Origin: Panorpa germanica
Lineage: Eukaryota > Arthropoda > Insecta > Mecoptera > Panorpidae
Direction: 5' to 3'
DNA: 64,000 nt
Assembly (NCBI GenBank): GCA_963678705.1
Contig: OY783218.1
Coordinates: 6,086,152 to 6,150,151, forward strand
Below, piece after piece: positions 47,067-60,398 of this stretch (position 1 is the first letter of the stretch; each line of letters opens with the position of its first letter). A program made the translations under genes and the position numbers. Below the pieces are notes generated by a model that was not told the origin of the DNA, did not search any database, and worked only from the letters and a program-made list of their open reading frames with translations.

Positions 47067-47790
47067 TAGGGCTTCACACAAGCACGACACTTTTCTCGTC
47101 TCGTAAAAAAGCGAAACGATACGAGACAAGACATTTCAGAAAACTATTGAGACGGTATCGAGACCACATACGGCGGTACCCAAGAGTCTGGTCTCGTTCA
47201 TATTATTTCAAAAAAAATTTGCGAGAAAAATAAACTAACAACACGAAATATAAAATTTGGTAAACAAATATCTGTTAAATATTTTATTATATAATTTTAT
47301 TTTTTATAACATTTTGTAGCCGAATGGATACGAATGTTTTAAGGAAAATAAATATGAACATAAATTATTTAAAATGCGATTGTTTAAAGACATTTTAGGT
47401 TTTAGTTGCAGCAAAAATGTCGTTGAGTAAGGTGTTAGTAGTGTCAACCTGACAAAAAGACTGAGATTAGATGAAAGTGATGATGTATTAATTGAAATTG
47501 AACTAGATGGTCAACAGTGTATAAAAAGAAATTCTTCAAAGTTTAAATTTTCTTTTAAATTTGATACAATTAATGGTGAGAAAAAAGTGATATGCTTAGT
47601 GTGTGAAAAATTTAGAATAAAATTATTAGCCGAAATAATATAATGAAGTACTTTGTTTAGGACAATCGTAGGAGTGAGTTCTCCTAAGAGACGAGCCGAA
47701 ACTAAAACTATGCCTATTTTTTTCTAAACTAACGAGAACGAGGCGAGATTTTTGAAACTCTTGCCTTACCTCGTTTCGTGTGGAGCCCTA
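47067..47790 (+). mobile_element. Non-autonomous hAT element
   Basis: 724 bp with ends TAGGGCTTCACAC and, reversed, TAGGGCTCCACAC, flanked by the 8-bp direct repeat ATAGCAGG at 47059-47066 and 47791-47798. The 8-bp duplication and TAGGG start are characteristic of hAT. The subterminal parts are rich in CTCGTCTCG / CGAGACGAG-type words. The interior keeps only a short zinc-finger-like frame, so the element depends on a transposase from elsewhere. Confidence 0.85.
47431..47643 (+). pseudogene. hAT transposase N-terminal remnant (BED-finger start)
   Basis: An open stretch of 70 codons without a Met start. The part SSKFKFSFKFDTINGEKKVI then CLVCEKF matches the beginning of the BED zinc finger found at the N-terminus of hAT transposases, with its CX2C pair. 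The His pair and the whole catalytic domain are missing. Confidence 0.6.
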
Positions 47791-47798
47791 ATAGCAGG

Positions 47799-48564
47799 AA
47801 AGTTATCTAACTCTAAAAAGTTTTATTGTTTGGGAAAAGCGATATTGTTAAATATACGACTAGTAGGCATATGTAGCATGCAGATAGTGTCGTTTAGTTT
47901 ATTCATCCAGTTGCACTTGAATAACTAAAGTAATTATACTGACGTAACTATTTGTGATTCGTTTTAATAATGTATTTCGAAAGGTATATAAATAATTTAA
48001 CTCACAACTCACTTCTATAATAAATGCATACGTAGATCGATCCAACAAATACAGCAAACTTGATAACGGACCAAATTACAAAATATAAAAGTTATTTTTT
48101 TGTGGTTTCACTCCCGACGTGCTGTGTGATAGTTTCCGGATATTTGTTAAGCAAATTGCTCTGGCACCAGTAACAGTACTCGTACGTAGAATTTAAAATA
48201 AAAAATAGAAAACAGCTTTTCCAATACACGAACCAATACAGATATTAAACCAGTTTACTGCATGTGTGTTTAGTTAGGGTATTGCAATACTTTAACTGTT
48301 TATAGGATTTTCGTGGATTTTCACTTGTGAGAAAACTAGATTTTTGTTAAAACTGCTGTTTGTACAAATGCAAATATTTACTTAATTTTGAAATGAGTTT
48401 CATTATGTTATGCTTTGAAAACGTTTTAAATATTGTTGGTAAAATAAAACTCGCAGGGTTTCCAAGTTTTTAATAAAAGTTTATATTGAAAAACTATTTT
48501 TTAAACAAAGTAATATAGAACTAACTGCCCTCGTTTCGAATTAACTATTTGATTTTCTGCACTC
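47799..48564. other. AT-rich spacer
   Basis: No gene recognised. Confidence 0.5.
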
Positions 48565-48698
48565 CACTGCTATCCACCAAAACCATCTTTTTTAAGGCTG
48601 AACTGAAAGTAAAAATCTGTAAAAAATAATTTAGATTTATATTTGTGTAAAAACTACAGACATTCTAGGATTTTTAATGGTTGTGGTGGATAGCAGTG
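48565..48698. repeat. Hairpin with 20-bp arms
   Basis: CACTGCTATCCACCAAAACC at 48565-48584 and its inverted copy at 48679-48698 differ at one base in 20, separated by 94 bp. It may be a tiny foldback transposon or a transcribed hairpin; no other copy was noticed. Confidence 0.7.
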
Positions 48699-49344
48699 CT
48701 ACTTAGGTTTCCGATACAAAAAGAAAATCAGAAATATTTGAAAAATTGTGGTCATGGTAGTTAAAAACATCTTAAGGTGGTCCAATTTTCGAAAAATTTT
48801 AATTTCTTTTTGTAATTTCAAAACAAAATAAAATAATTTTTTTTTTCTCGAGTACTCATGAGCAGGTCCACTCTCTGGTGCGCGCTTATCGTTGAATTTT
48901 GGGACACTATAAGACAATCATGGATATCACTTAAAATATTAGTAATTTTTGATGTAAGAAACAAATTAATTACAAATTAAGAACAAGTAATTATCCTTAG
49001 AATTTTTTCATTTGTTATTATCTTATAAAATGAACTTTAGCGGGGATTCAAAATCGAAATTATTCTGTTTGCATCAAAAATAAATTTTCAGGTTCGCATC
49101 CTTTTATTCTTCTTTAAAACATTGATTCTGTTTTCGTGTACCATAATGAATATCGGAATAAAAATGTTTTTCAGGATACATTGAAAATCACAATTGTTAT
49201 AAATAACGGCTTTTAAAGATAAGCGTTCAAGTTCACATGGTTCGCATCAAACGCATTACATTTATTGTACGTAGTACGTCTGTTAGCAACACACTTTGAG
49301 AAGATAACACTTTAGCCTTCATATAATTCATGACGTCATATTCC
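48699..49344. other. AT-rich spacer
   Basis: No gene recognised. Confidence 0.5.
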
Positions 49345-49545
49345 TTTTTATTTCACCTAATGACAACACAGTAGGTACGTTGACTACTGTGTCTCCGGGT
49401 TTGATCCCCGGACCAAGTTATATTTCAAAATCATAAATTTATCAGACAAAGGTGTGACTTTGATGAAAGTTGTCGGTGATAGGACTCAGTATCGGAAATA
49501 AGTCAACGGTAAAAAAAATTAAATAATAAAAAAGTTCCACTTATT
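49345..49545 (+). repeat. tRNA-derived SINE-like repeat
   Basis: Contains a box-B-like GGGTTTGATCCCCGGACCA at about 49399-49417, as in a tRNA T-arm. About 60 bp on comes the body word GTCGGTGATAGGACTCAGTA, and an A-rich tail ends near 49545. The body word recurs at 34995-35050 and 61889-61955, which supports a dispersed family. Box A is not clear. Confidence 0.55.
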
Positions 49546-49608
49546 TGACTCTTGATCCAGATCGACTAGATATGCCATATAGCATACCCAAACAATATTA
49601 TATAAAAG

Positions 49609-49716
49609 TGTCCATACGCATGCTATTTAAAGCATGCTCCGAAGCAGGCGCTTGAAAGCTATTACGATTTTCTCGAGAATAGCATGATTTCGTGCTACTA
49701 GCATGTGTAACGACAC
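49609..49716. mobile_element. Small palindromic TIR element
   Basis: 108 bp with imperfect inverted ends GTGTCCATACGCATGCTA and, reversed, GTGTCGTTACACATGCTA. Further GCATGCT words sit inside. No frame; superfamily unknown. Confidence 0.55.
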
Positions 49717-52700
49717 CTTAATATAAGATATTACTAACTTAGTACATATTGTAATGTAAGACTCTATGGTATTTGGAAAGAGATACCCACTCCTCCCCCT
49801 CCTTCCGAACTTTTCATATTATTTATTTTAAATCGATAAAGAATGCATAATTCATTCAACACTTCCCGAGCTAGAAATATTTTTGATATTTGAAATACTC
49901 TTACATTTATCCGAGTTCTTCAGTGATAACGACTCCGGTTTGTTTTTAACAGCGCTATTATAAAAACATATTTTCATAATTTACAAAAAAAAAAACTATA
50001 AAGCAATTTCTTGTAAAAAAATGTTACCCTATATTGAATTTTCTTATTTCATACCATAATCTATAAAATATAATCATAGACTGATGCTATCTCTTTTTAT
50101 TTTCAATATCTTTTAAATGTATCATAAAGAATATGTACAGTGCATGCTATTGCTATCCTTTTCTAACATGTATCTTAGACAGATATGTATCATACAGTTT
50201 TGTTATAAGCACGATTAAGCAAGTCAAAATGTGCAGGTCAGTTCACAATTGTATTTATATCTCACAAAGGGGTAAAATAGGGTGAATTTAACCCTCTTGC
50301 TATATGGAATAAACCCTCTTATATGATTCAGTTCACTGATCAAGTCTATATTTAGGGTTGTGTTCAAATTGTATATTTATATGTACAGTGAAGTACTCAT
50401 ATTCACGATTTAAGCATTTTTATTTTTACGTTGGGTTTTATATTTATGTTATTATGTTGTTTGGACTAAAGTCGTTTACTCTCTTGAACGAATATTTCAT
50501 CATTTTTAGGTAATTTTTGTAACAAATAGCTCTGAAAAAACCCAACATTAAGTATCCAAGTATTATAATCCAAATAAAAATGTAAAATTAAATGTATTAT
50601 ATACATTGACAATTTGAACTTTTTCTTTGTGTAGCATATAACTAGACATTGTCAAAATTATGATGCCATATCGTATGCTATAATGTGAAATTTAAAATAA
50701 AACTTCTCAAGATTAGAATTAAACTAGATGGGTAAAATGTACAAATTATGAAATAGAATTTTAGGAAATTTAGTAAAATATAAGTTTGTTTGTATAAAAT
50801 AATAGGTGTCAGCTAAACATATTTATGTGAATTTAAAATTTATCTAACACAAGAAAAATCACCTGTTACGTGTACAATGTTACCTAATACATCACGTTTT
50901 GTAACCTGTTTCACTGTTTGATAAATAAAGCTTCTTATTAACATAATCATAAAACCGCTACAGATAACCGTTTACAGAATTATAGAATCCAAAGAAGTCA
51001 TTTTTAAGAATTAAATAATAATAGAGTATCATTTTATAATTTTTTAGTTTAAGATGAAATATTACAAAGTTTCAATTAAATTAAATATTATATGAATGTA
51101 AGGTAAGAGTGTAACATCCATGTTATTTGTTTAGCAAGTAAATTGATAATTTTCAAAACATTACCCTCTTTTGAAGTGTGATATGGTAGACTTAAACACA
51201 AAAAAACCAAATTGTGTATATATTACTTTTGCATATATTGAATAAAAGGAATAGATTACTACGACATTAGATTTTACAGTATTGCATTTTATAAAGGCAA
51301 AAAGTAACACTTTATTAATAAAGACTTATCGTTAGCTTGTACAGCATGATTTATATATCATTACGAGTATATTACTTATATAGTAATTCAAAATATAGAA
51401 TTTGTATTTAAAACGGAATTACATACTCATTGGAGCGACTATGGAGTGTTTGCTGTACTCTCTATACACTTGGCGAATGTTCTGGATTCATGGCAATGTA
51501 CAGAACTTTAATAATTGTCTACTACGAGTATGAGAATGTATAGAATACGAAAACCATTTTCGATAAATCGAAATATTATTACATTGGTTTCCAATCAAAC
51601 TCTAATGATATCAACTTATCGTGTAGATTCATTTGATTGTTTTATTGCTTGAAAACGTATTTAATAAAAAAACGTATAAAGTAATTTACGTATATTATGT
51701 AACACATTATTGTCAAAGTAATCAAAATAAATATAAAGAAAGTAAAATAGTTTAGTAGGATATTTAGAACAGAGGCATCCAAGTTAGGGCCGACTCCCTA
51801 ACTGTATTTGTTTGTAATTTCTATAAAACTGTATTACATATATATTTATAAAATCGGCAGTAAGGGTCTCCAGCGACCAGTGATTGCAATTACACATTTT
51901 AATTAATCCAGATAGCAGCCTAAATAAAGATGGAAAAACTTAGCACCTAGCTTTACTCGGTGTTTTGGTGGGAAACAATTTTCAGTAGAGATAAAGATGA
52001 TCTTTTTTTATAAGTTAACGTGAGAACCAACTGTATTGCCTTCAAAGTAGAATCAAAGTTTATATTCTACGTGTACAACTGGGTTTGTATGTTTTAAGGT
52101 ATAACTCTGAATCAGTTTGTCTTTTAGGCATGTTTCAAAAACTACAATTAATCTAAGAAAGACATGTTATCATTAATTTTACAAAAAGATTAAAATAACA
52201 TAATATGGATATGGTATACAATTGTGACATTTTTTATAAGTAATAATACATAATTACTAGCACGTGACCAGGTCCCCTGCACCGTTTGTTTATTCAACTA
52301 ACATGTCAGGTAAAAAGTATGGGGGTAATATGAATTCCCAGTCTGTATGTAAATAACACAGCAGGGTTATTAAGAACAATAAATACATAGAATTTGATAA
52401 TAAATTAAAAAAGACAGATGTATCTAGTCACAATTGTCTTCTAGTCTATTGAAAATTACCTTTACACAAATGGGAAATTTTAAGAAAAAACCTATCCACC
52501 CAGATGAGACTGAAAAAACCCCAGACCTGGGTGAAAGAACACCGGAGTTCGTGCAATGCTTCAACGAAATATATTTGCAATATTTTAGTAGAAATTCTAA
52601 ATACCCATACATAAAAAAGTGGACACAAATGTTAATTCTTACACAAAGCACCTGTTGAAGACAAGCTGTTAAAATAGTGTACTACAAAAATGGTAAACGG

Positions 52701-52937
52701 AAAAAAGTATTCCTACGGTGAAAACACCCTCCGTAAATAATGTTACATAAAATTTTAAAATTACAAAAATAATACAGAGTTTTTTTTTGTAGATCAATTT
52801 ATCTCTACCCTTCATATAAAAAAATTTTAAAAATATTTTTAATATTGCTAAAATATTTTCAGGGGATGTTTTTATGAATACCATGGAATAAAACGGAGCG
52901 GGTGAATGTTTGATACATTCAATAAAGAAGTAATAAA
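49717..52937. other. AT-rich spacer
   Basis: No gene recognised over 3.2 kb. The short frames opposite each other at 52424-52658 are shadows of each other without a domain. Confidence 0.5.
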
Positions 52938-52998
52938 TGTATATGTATATATGTGTGTGTATGTATATATATATATGTGTGTGTGTATGTGTGTATAT
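52938..52998. repeat. (TG/TA)n microsatellite
   Basis: Alternating TATG and TGTG units over about 60 bp. Confidence 0.85.
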
Positions 52999-53744
52999 CC
53001 ACTTAATAAGTACAGAGCTTGATTCAATTATATTTCTCTTATTGAAGTTATCACAAAAACTAATTTAATTTAATTTAAACTGATATTAATGTATAAATCG
53101 CAAGCGCAGTTGCTTCGTTGCAGTCTGAGGTGTAAAGTAAGTAATTCTTTCAACAGGTAGGTTATATTTCGCATTACTTGTTATACCAAATAATAATTAT
53201 GTTTTGTGATTTGTGTATTACAAAGTTAGCATATTTTGTATCTTTTTGATTTGTCACTTGGTCAGTTAATTCTGCCAATCAATTTATTACATCTTCTGGA
53301 ATCTAACTCAGATTCAAGCTTAGCTGAGTGTGAGAACTACGACCTAACTACTGGTTTCGACAAACTGATTTTAAAGAAATAATTTATTTTACTCTAAAAT
53401 TGTTTAATCACATTAAAAAACGTTTTGAATTGATTGAAGATATATGCAAACCTTTCTCTTGTTTCATTCCTTTTCCTTTTTCCCATTTCTTCAAACTTAG
53501 ACACCTATTTCTTTCAGATGAGAAGAACTCCTAGCGTTTTGCACTTCTTCATAGGACGTTATTTTTATCAATAAACTACGGCAACAGTTTTATTTCAATA
53601 TATAACACAAAAATAACTTGAAGACAAAAAGAATTGTGATTAAAAAATTGAAAAAAATAGAACATTTTTTTTATTGAAAACACTATAAGAATTATAAGAA
53701 ATAAATAGTGTTGCCAGTGTTGATATTACACTCACTTCCAGGAG
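52999..53744. other. AT-rich spacer
   Basis: No gene recognised. Confidence 0.5.
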
Positions 53745-53767
53745 AAACCAATAGATGGCCCAGCTAG
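53745..53767 (+). repeat. Helitron-like 3' end word
   Basis: CAATAGATGGC shortly before GCTAG, followed by T, echoes the 3' end region of the element at 2337-4794, but without the intervening hairpin. Weak. Confidence 0.25.
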
Positions 53768-55794
53768 TATATTACCTACTCATATATTTTCAAAACAGAT
53801 AATTAATTTTCCAAAATTATTTAATTATAAGATATTTAATGGTAGAATAATTTTATAATTTAAACATATTTTAACGCAGATTAAATCAAAATTTGATCCT
53901 TGATAGATTATAATATAATTAACTATATATAATCACATGTTGACATATCATATCAGGACACACACACACACACGCACATAATCAGCCCAATGTGGTACAG
54001 TACCACCGCACCCCACCGCACCGCAGTCTGATGTACGTATAATAGTTAATTAGAACTATAAACATAATTTAACTTAGGTCATCTTACATATTAATACGTA
54101 ATCATTTGACAGGGGTTTGATTAAGCAATGTTTTCCGTATGATTGATGTTTATAAGAGAGGGTTGAATATTGTTTAAGGGTGCTAGACCAGGACGAGAAC
54201 GAGGTCGAGGACTAGGGAGTAGCCACACTGGACCAAATCGTATATAATCAAAATCTTGAACCTCTTGAATATTTTACATCTTGGTTAATTCTGACCCTCA
54301 CTAAATCCTATAATTTTATAAATATCTTAGAACCTATGTTGCAAATTGTGAAATACTTCAGTGGTCTGTTATGAGTGTACGCTAAAGGTTAGCATGCACA
54401 GGTCACGCATCATTCAACGCATTTTGTTTAATTAATGAAACATAGGAGGGAATGGAAGCGAAGGGGAAGTCTTATGCAAGAGCGGTATCATATACTTATT
54501 CGTTCGCAGCGTGAATTGGTTAATTAAGTAATGCCGGTAGCAAACGATGCTACGAACACCTTCCAACGTTGGATGCATCGTGTGGTAGATGCTGGAACGA
54601 AGTGTGTTTAATGTCGTGTGTCCAACGTTCATGTTAGAAAAAGTTCGGGCAACTGTCGGTCTTTTGATCCACGTCAAAAGGAATTTTTCTACAACAGCTG
54701 AACATGTTCAATGGTAAAAGTCTCTTCATAACCACAACTAGATTACATTTCAAGCTTGTAACCAAAAAAGAGGAAGCCGTTTAACGTAAAAATCATTAAA
54801 AGTAATCAATACACATTTCTTCAAATTTTCAATATGTCTAATCATTATTCCTATCTCTTGAATTGCTAATTTTGTGTGGATAAAACACATGAAATGCATA
54901 AATTCATGAATATTAGAGAATTTCTAATTTTACTGCAAATCCTCGCCGAAATACATCAAAAGGATAATATTATCACATTTTGATAGAAACTGAAAATCCA
55001 TAAAACAAAGGCTCTTTGGCTCAACGGCCCCTAATATTCACATAATAAACGAACTAGAGGGATATTCTTTGACAGTTTAACCCCTTCTTCTTCCCCTTCG
55101 TATTATAATAAAATGTTTTGTATAACAGTTTCGATTTTACCTCACTTGTCATTATCTTCTAAGATCTATGTTAACTTTGACCTACTTAATGGTAACCTTT
55201 ACTTTGCTGTACGTAAGGTTGGATACACTATCCCTCGTACTTATAACGAACCCTAACGTCTTGAAAATCTAAAGTTTGTATAGAATCGTATATATTTCAA
55301 CCTTGCTCATACGCTAATGATTGTTCATATTACTGGTAATTTTGTTACCAGCCAGTCAGCGAGCAGGGCGAGTGTATAAAATAACTTCGAAATAACTTAA
55401 TATAATCCCAGAATACATTACTTGCCACATGACCGCAGAAACTTGGAATTTGTACTATTTTATGGGTCAACTTACTGTAGTATTTGTCATAAATAAAGGA
55501 ATATACCCGCCAAATAGAGTTACGTGTATTTCAAGTTTATTTAACCTAAAAATGTGACCGTTAACCTATAACACATAATGCTTTGTGACCTATTTTATTA
55601 GTAAAAATCATAGAAATTTCTTTTATAGTACTAATAGAATAATTAAACTTTCTCTGCCTCATAAGTTTATGTATATACATCATAATCAATTTAAGTAGAT
55701 AACCTAAATTAGAAAATATAAGTCTGCTTCGAAGATCGAACCTTAATCTTTTAGATTACTAAAATCATAAGATCTTAATTCCCCAATAAGTAAT
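53768..55794. other. AT-rich spacer
   Basis: No gene recognised over 2 kb. A short (AC)n tract lies at 53960-53975 and a CACCGC-type tandem at 54005-54024. Confidence 0.5.
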
Positions 55795-56047
55795 CCCAGT
55801 GAACATTTTGGAGTCACTTTGACATCATATTAAAGATGCGTATGATTTTTTTGTCATAAAAGATTTCATTCACAGTTCAGTTTCTCACAGTCGTTCATAT
55901 GAAATGTCTATTTTATCGGCTACAAATGGCGAAAGCACTCCACCTGTCAGAATACAAATGAAGATAAAATTGATGCGAACTATAATTGAAGTGCAATAGT
56001 GATAGAAACGTCACAAAAAAGGACACTTCTACAAATTGTTTACTGGG
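55795..56047 (+). mobile_element. Short TIR element (MITE), family A copy 2
   Basis: 253 bp, close to the copy at 142-389 in the same orientation, with CCCAGTGAACATTT and AAATTGTTTACTGGG ends. Confidence 0.7.
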
Positions 56048-56639
56048 CAAATGAAAATTTTCAAATTAAGTATTGCTGGGTTTATTTATTTCCTCTAAAC
56101 ATAGACCATGAATTCATATATTATTTAACGTAATACTTTTTACCTAACGTTACGTTTTGTTATATACCGAATTCATTACATTAATATGAGTCTGACAATA
56201 AAATTTTTCATTAATATAATATATTAATATATAACCTATATATATAAAAATAATTATGTAATAGGAAAACTTATTTATTTTTAATTGTGATACAAATTTA
56301 CATATTTTCATTTACCAATTAATTATTGTGAACCGTTTTTAACTAATTAGGAACATTTCCTGAGCGATACCTTATAAAATGCTGCCATACTCAAAATAAT
56401 AGTGTATCCATATCACTTTCATCTACCAGTGACGTAGTAAAAGATATTTTAAGAGATCTTTGGTATTTCTGACAAAACTATATTGAAATTAGATAATCCG
56501 GATGAAATTCATGAAATCCATGTGCCGGATTAAAGAAAGGTTAACTATCAGGATGTCTTAATGAAGCTCTTTTGTTCATGAACTGGTATATCATCTCTTC
56601 ATATTGACAGTCGATAAGGTACTCGTTTATTTTTTATTT
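56048..56639. other. AT-rich spacer
   Basis: No gene recognised. The part at 56090-56200 faintly resembles repeat E. Confidence 0.45.
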
Positions 56640-57385
56640 ATTTGATTACTAAAGATTATTACGATCTGTCCTGCTTAGAGGACATTCAGTGATAGGTATG
56701 TAAATAAAGTGTCTTGCGCGGGATGTGCCCATAGATTCATCCCTCAACTTTAATAGATCCTAGATTATAGGTTCTGAGGTACTTTCTTTTTTAGTCTGCG
56801 TACTACCGAATTATTGGACAGGTGGTCAAATTGTTTGGATGTTCAAGTATTCTCTCTTTGTATGCTTTGATTCTTAGCAATATTTCTTCATTACCTGTGG
56901 GTATATCCAGATCCCGATGTATTATGTGATTTGGTATAAACCATGGTGGATTCTTGACAATCCTTTGCATTTTGGACTTAAATCTTTGAATTATTTCAAT
57001 ATTAGAAGTAGATGCAGTATCCCATAGTTGTATACCATATGACCATACCGGTTTAAGTATGGATTTGTAGAGCAAGAGTTTGTTTTCATTGCTCAGTTGT
57101 GACTTACGTTCTATCAGCCAGTACATCTTCCACAGTTGTAGGCCTAGTTGCTTTGTTTTTGTAAATATGTGCTTCTTCCAAATGCTAAGCCTCCTGCATA
57201 AGTGTATTCCCAGGTACCTCACATGGTCAGCCTGCGGTATATTGACATAGTTTAAGGCGATACTTGGGCAGTTTCCCGGTCTAGTTGTGAACGTGACATA
57301 TATTGATTTTGATTCGCTGGATTTGATTCTCCAGTTCCATCCATGAAGAAAGTTTGTCTAGATTGTTCTGTAGTATAGTCATTAT
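56640..57385 (-). pseudogene. jockey-type LINE reverse transcriptase C-terminal part
   Basis: The minus-strand frame 57222-56803 (139 codons) reads MRYLGIHLCRRLSIWKKHIF, WKMYWLIERKSQLSNENKLL, LKPVWSYGIQLWDTAS and PPWFIPNHIIHRDLDIP, the standard end of jockey ORF2. The same frame stays open upstream to near 57340 (SKSIYVTFTTRPGN, NIPQADHVRYLG). Beyond it the coding sequence continues in another frame (LQNNLDKLSSWM), so there is one frameshift near 57340. The 3' untranslated part ends at an A/T-rich tract near 56625-56640. It shares motifs with 15487-15979 but is a different, less decayed copy. Confidence 0.88.
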
Positions 57386-58108
57386 GCGACGGAAAAATTG
57401 CGATAAGGTACTTCTACCACTTTATGTTTCTAACTGCATAAACAATTTCATTAAACTAACAATCAATAGATGACAGCAGTAGTTGATAGTATGGATTCAA
57501 CTGCTCGCTACGGCAGTATTATTTAAATAAGAAATAATTGCTTACAATGTATTATATTGTTAATACCTAAACTAAAATAAAACCCTTTATTTTACCTAAT
57601 AAAGTAAGACGCACGCCACTGTTTCACCGTCATACTACAATACAACACTTGGGTTATCTATAAGTAAGCGGTCTTGTGCCCTTCATAGAATACGGTAGCA
57701 TATTTTTTGTTCAAGGGCTTCTTTTCGGTGTGTTACTTGACAATGTACTTTTACCCATATAATAAGGGTTAATATACCTTGTAAATGTGTGTGATGTGCG
57801 CTGTGAATGTGAATGTACCCCGTGTGTTTCATGCCATTGTGTTCGAGTATAAGTGCGTACGGTTTTTTTATTCTCTTTTTTTTTTGTTACTCAGTTTTTT
57901 AAGAGCTCATGTAGTACTTATTTCAAGTAGTATCCATTCCTCTTATAAATGATATTGTATACCTGTTATATACATGTATACATAGTTAATAATTCGTTTT
58001 CTATAGGTTGTCGCATTAGTAATATTGTGTTATTACCTAATAATATGTCTTTAAGGACGTTCTTGCACAGCAACTTGATTTAAAAGTGTTGATGCGTCTG
58101 CATAGTAA
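57386..58108. other. AT-rich spacer
   Basis: No gene recognised. Confidence 0.5.
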
Positions 58109-58476
58109 GGCCCTTCGCATACGAGTCGACTAATTGCAAACTAGCCGAGCAACGAAGTTTCCAACGAAAACGAAAAACGAGCCATGTCGAGCCGTGGTTC
58201 GTGACTATAGAATTTTTAACAATAGCATAATAGGGGATTTTATTGTGTTGTATTTGTATGTATGTATGTATTTAAATACTTTTGAATAGTATTTGTGCAC
58301 ATCTCAGCTCATGATGTCACCATCAAAAGCATGCTCTGTGACATAGAAACACAGTCGCCCAAAACGTGTTAAAAACCAATTTGAAATCAGTTTTCTTTCA
58401 TTTGTGCCGTGTGTTTTCTCTCACTTCAATACACGTGCGTTCTTTCACTAACAACACAGTTGCATTCTCATTCGGG
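58109..58476 (-). mobile_element. TIR element with GGCC ends, family B copy 2, one end lost
   Basis: Reverse-orientation copy of 35885-36250. The left terminus GGCCCTTCGCATACGAGTCG is present after TAA. The other end stops at CTCATTCGGG, short of the expected inverted repeat. A (TGTA)n tract lies at 58256-58272. Confidence 0.7.
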
Positions 58477-60395
58477 TATGTTATTTAAATAGCATACTTC
58501 AGTCCCATGCTTAGCTTCATTTTTTAAATATTATTTTCTGAAGATACTACTGTACAAATAATATCAACTTCTGTCAGGTTGTAACCTATACGTTACAGGA
58601 TAAGTCAACTAAAAATCACAGTTGGGTTATATGCACGAGTATATTATTACGGAAATAGAAAAAAAATGTATATTTTTTGTAACCCTATAAAATAAATCAT
58701 GAAGTAAATGAACCCTTTCTTTCTACTACCCAATCAGGCTATAAAAAATGTGCTCTATCTATAAAATTCACCCTTATTTTTTTAAACGACGTTAATTATC
58801 TTATATGTTTTAGGCCTTAGGGGACGCCACTTAATGTACAGACACTGTACATATATGTACACACACAAGTATTTACATATTACACAAATACATGTCCAAC
58901 ACGTGATTATAGCAATATGCTGCTATACATAAAATCAATATCCATCTATTCACTTTACACTTTAGGCGACGAATGTTCAATACATTTTCCTTGTTAAAAC
59001 TTAGAATAGTTGTAGTTGTAGTTGTAGAATATCCGAACTAAATATGTATCCAAGAAAATTATAGATGTACAGAGTGATTACAAATAGATTTTAATTTAAA
59101 CAAAAAAATATATTTTTTACATTTATTTAGGTTTAGCTTGTTCACCCATTTTGTCTACATAGTTATTTTTAAAAAATTAATTATAATTTTAAATACAAAT
59201 TTTATGAATAAATCAAGGGCAAAAAGTTTCGCAATTGCTAGTTTACCACAAGTTAATTTCAAGGTTTATTTTTCTACTTCTCATATAGAAATTATCTTGC
59301 AGCACAAGGTTTACATTTGCTAGTTTACAGCAAGCAAACTTAAGTGTTACATTGCGTTACATTTTTTATCTAAAATGAAAACATTTTATGTTACATTGTC
59401 ATTTAGTAATAGAGTATTTAATGACACAGTAGGGGAGAGCAATGTTACATGACGTAATACAGTGTCTTCAGTTTCGACCCCCGGACTATAGTCCGTTGAA
59501 TTTTATCAAGTTAAATTGACTATATACGTAGATAATCATATACTTTTTAGGCACCGATGTGTTGGAATAGTTGAAAATATGCTCAACTAATATTAAAACT
59601 AAAAAAAAAAAATTGTAATAATAGAAAAAGAATAAAGCAAATCAAAAATGATTATTTTATTAATTTCTCTTAATTTAATTGTTTTTAAATTTATACAATT
59701 TATTTCAAAGCACAAAAATAATCGTAATTATTAACTTAGTTAATGATATTCGTCATTATAAATAAAATACGTCAATTAAATCGTTTTTAAATACTTTCAT
59801 TATTATTTAGAAACACCCTTTAGTACTTTATAGATTATTTTACAGTGTACAAGTACTATTAATTAGAATACAATAGATTTGAACTTATATATTTCTATGA
59901 ATTATAAATAATTCGCTGTTGTAATAAAAAAAACTTATCGATCGACCACCTTAAAAATATAAACACTTGAAAACTTTCAAAAACAAACTAAGTTTATATA
60001 GTATTATGTTCGTTTACTTATTTATTTTCAAAATCGATGTCACCAAGTTTTGAAATCTTTTATTAGTGTATAAAATATTCAATTTATTATATTATATGTT
60101 ATTATTTTTTATAAATTATTAATGTTTACTTAAACTATACTATTCATGGGCGTACAAATGGTAATAGTGTTTGAAAACCCTCGTAAAGTTTTATGTGGAT
60201 GCCTATGTTATAATTGTAGCCATGCACTGTTTGATACAACGCAGATAAGTTGTCATTACAGGTGCAGTCAGCCAGCCAGGTTACTGTTCTACATTGTAGC
60301 GATATGCATGGCTAAGTCTATATTAATGTAATAAAAACTAACCTGCTAAACACAAACCTTAATCTCATACAAGCAAAAAAAGTTGAGCTGTTACA
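58477..60395. other. AT-rich spacer
   Basis: No gene recognised. A (GTTGTA)n tract lies at 59008-59028. Near 59465-59485, GTTTCGACCCCCGGAC resembles a tRNA-type box B and may be a second SINE head. Confidence 0.4.
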
Positions 60396-60398
60396 TAA

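Noticed and set aside
49399-49417. Possible tRNA gene
   Set aside because: Only a T-arm/box-B-like part is present; no cloverleaf could be drawn, and a SINE fits better.
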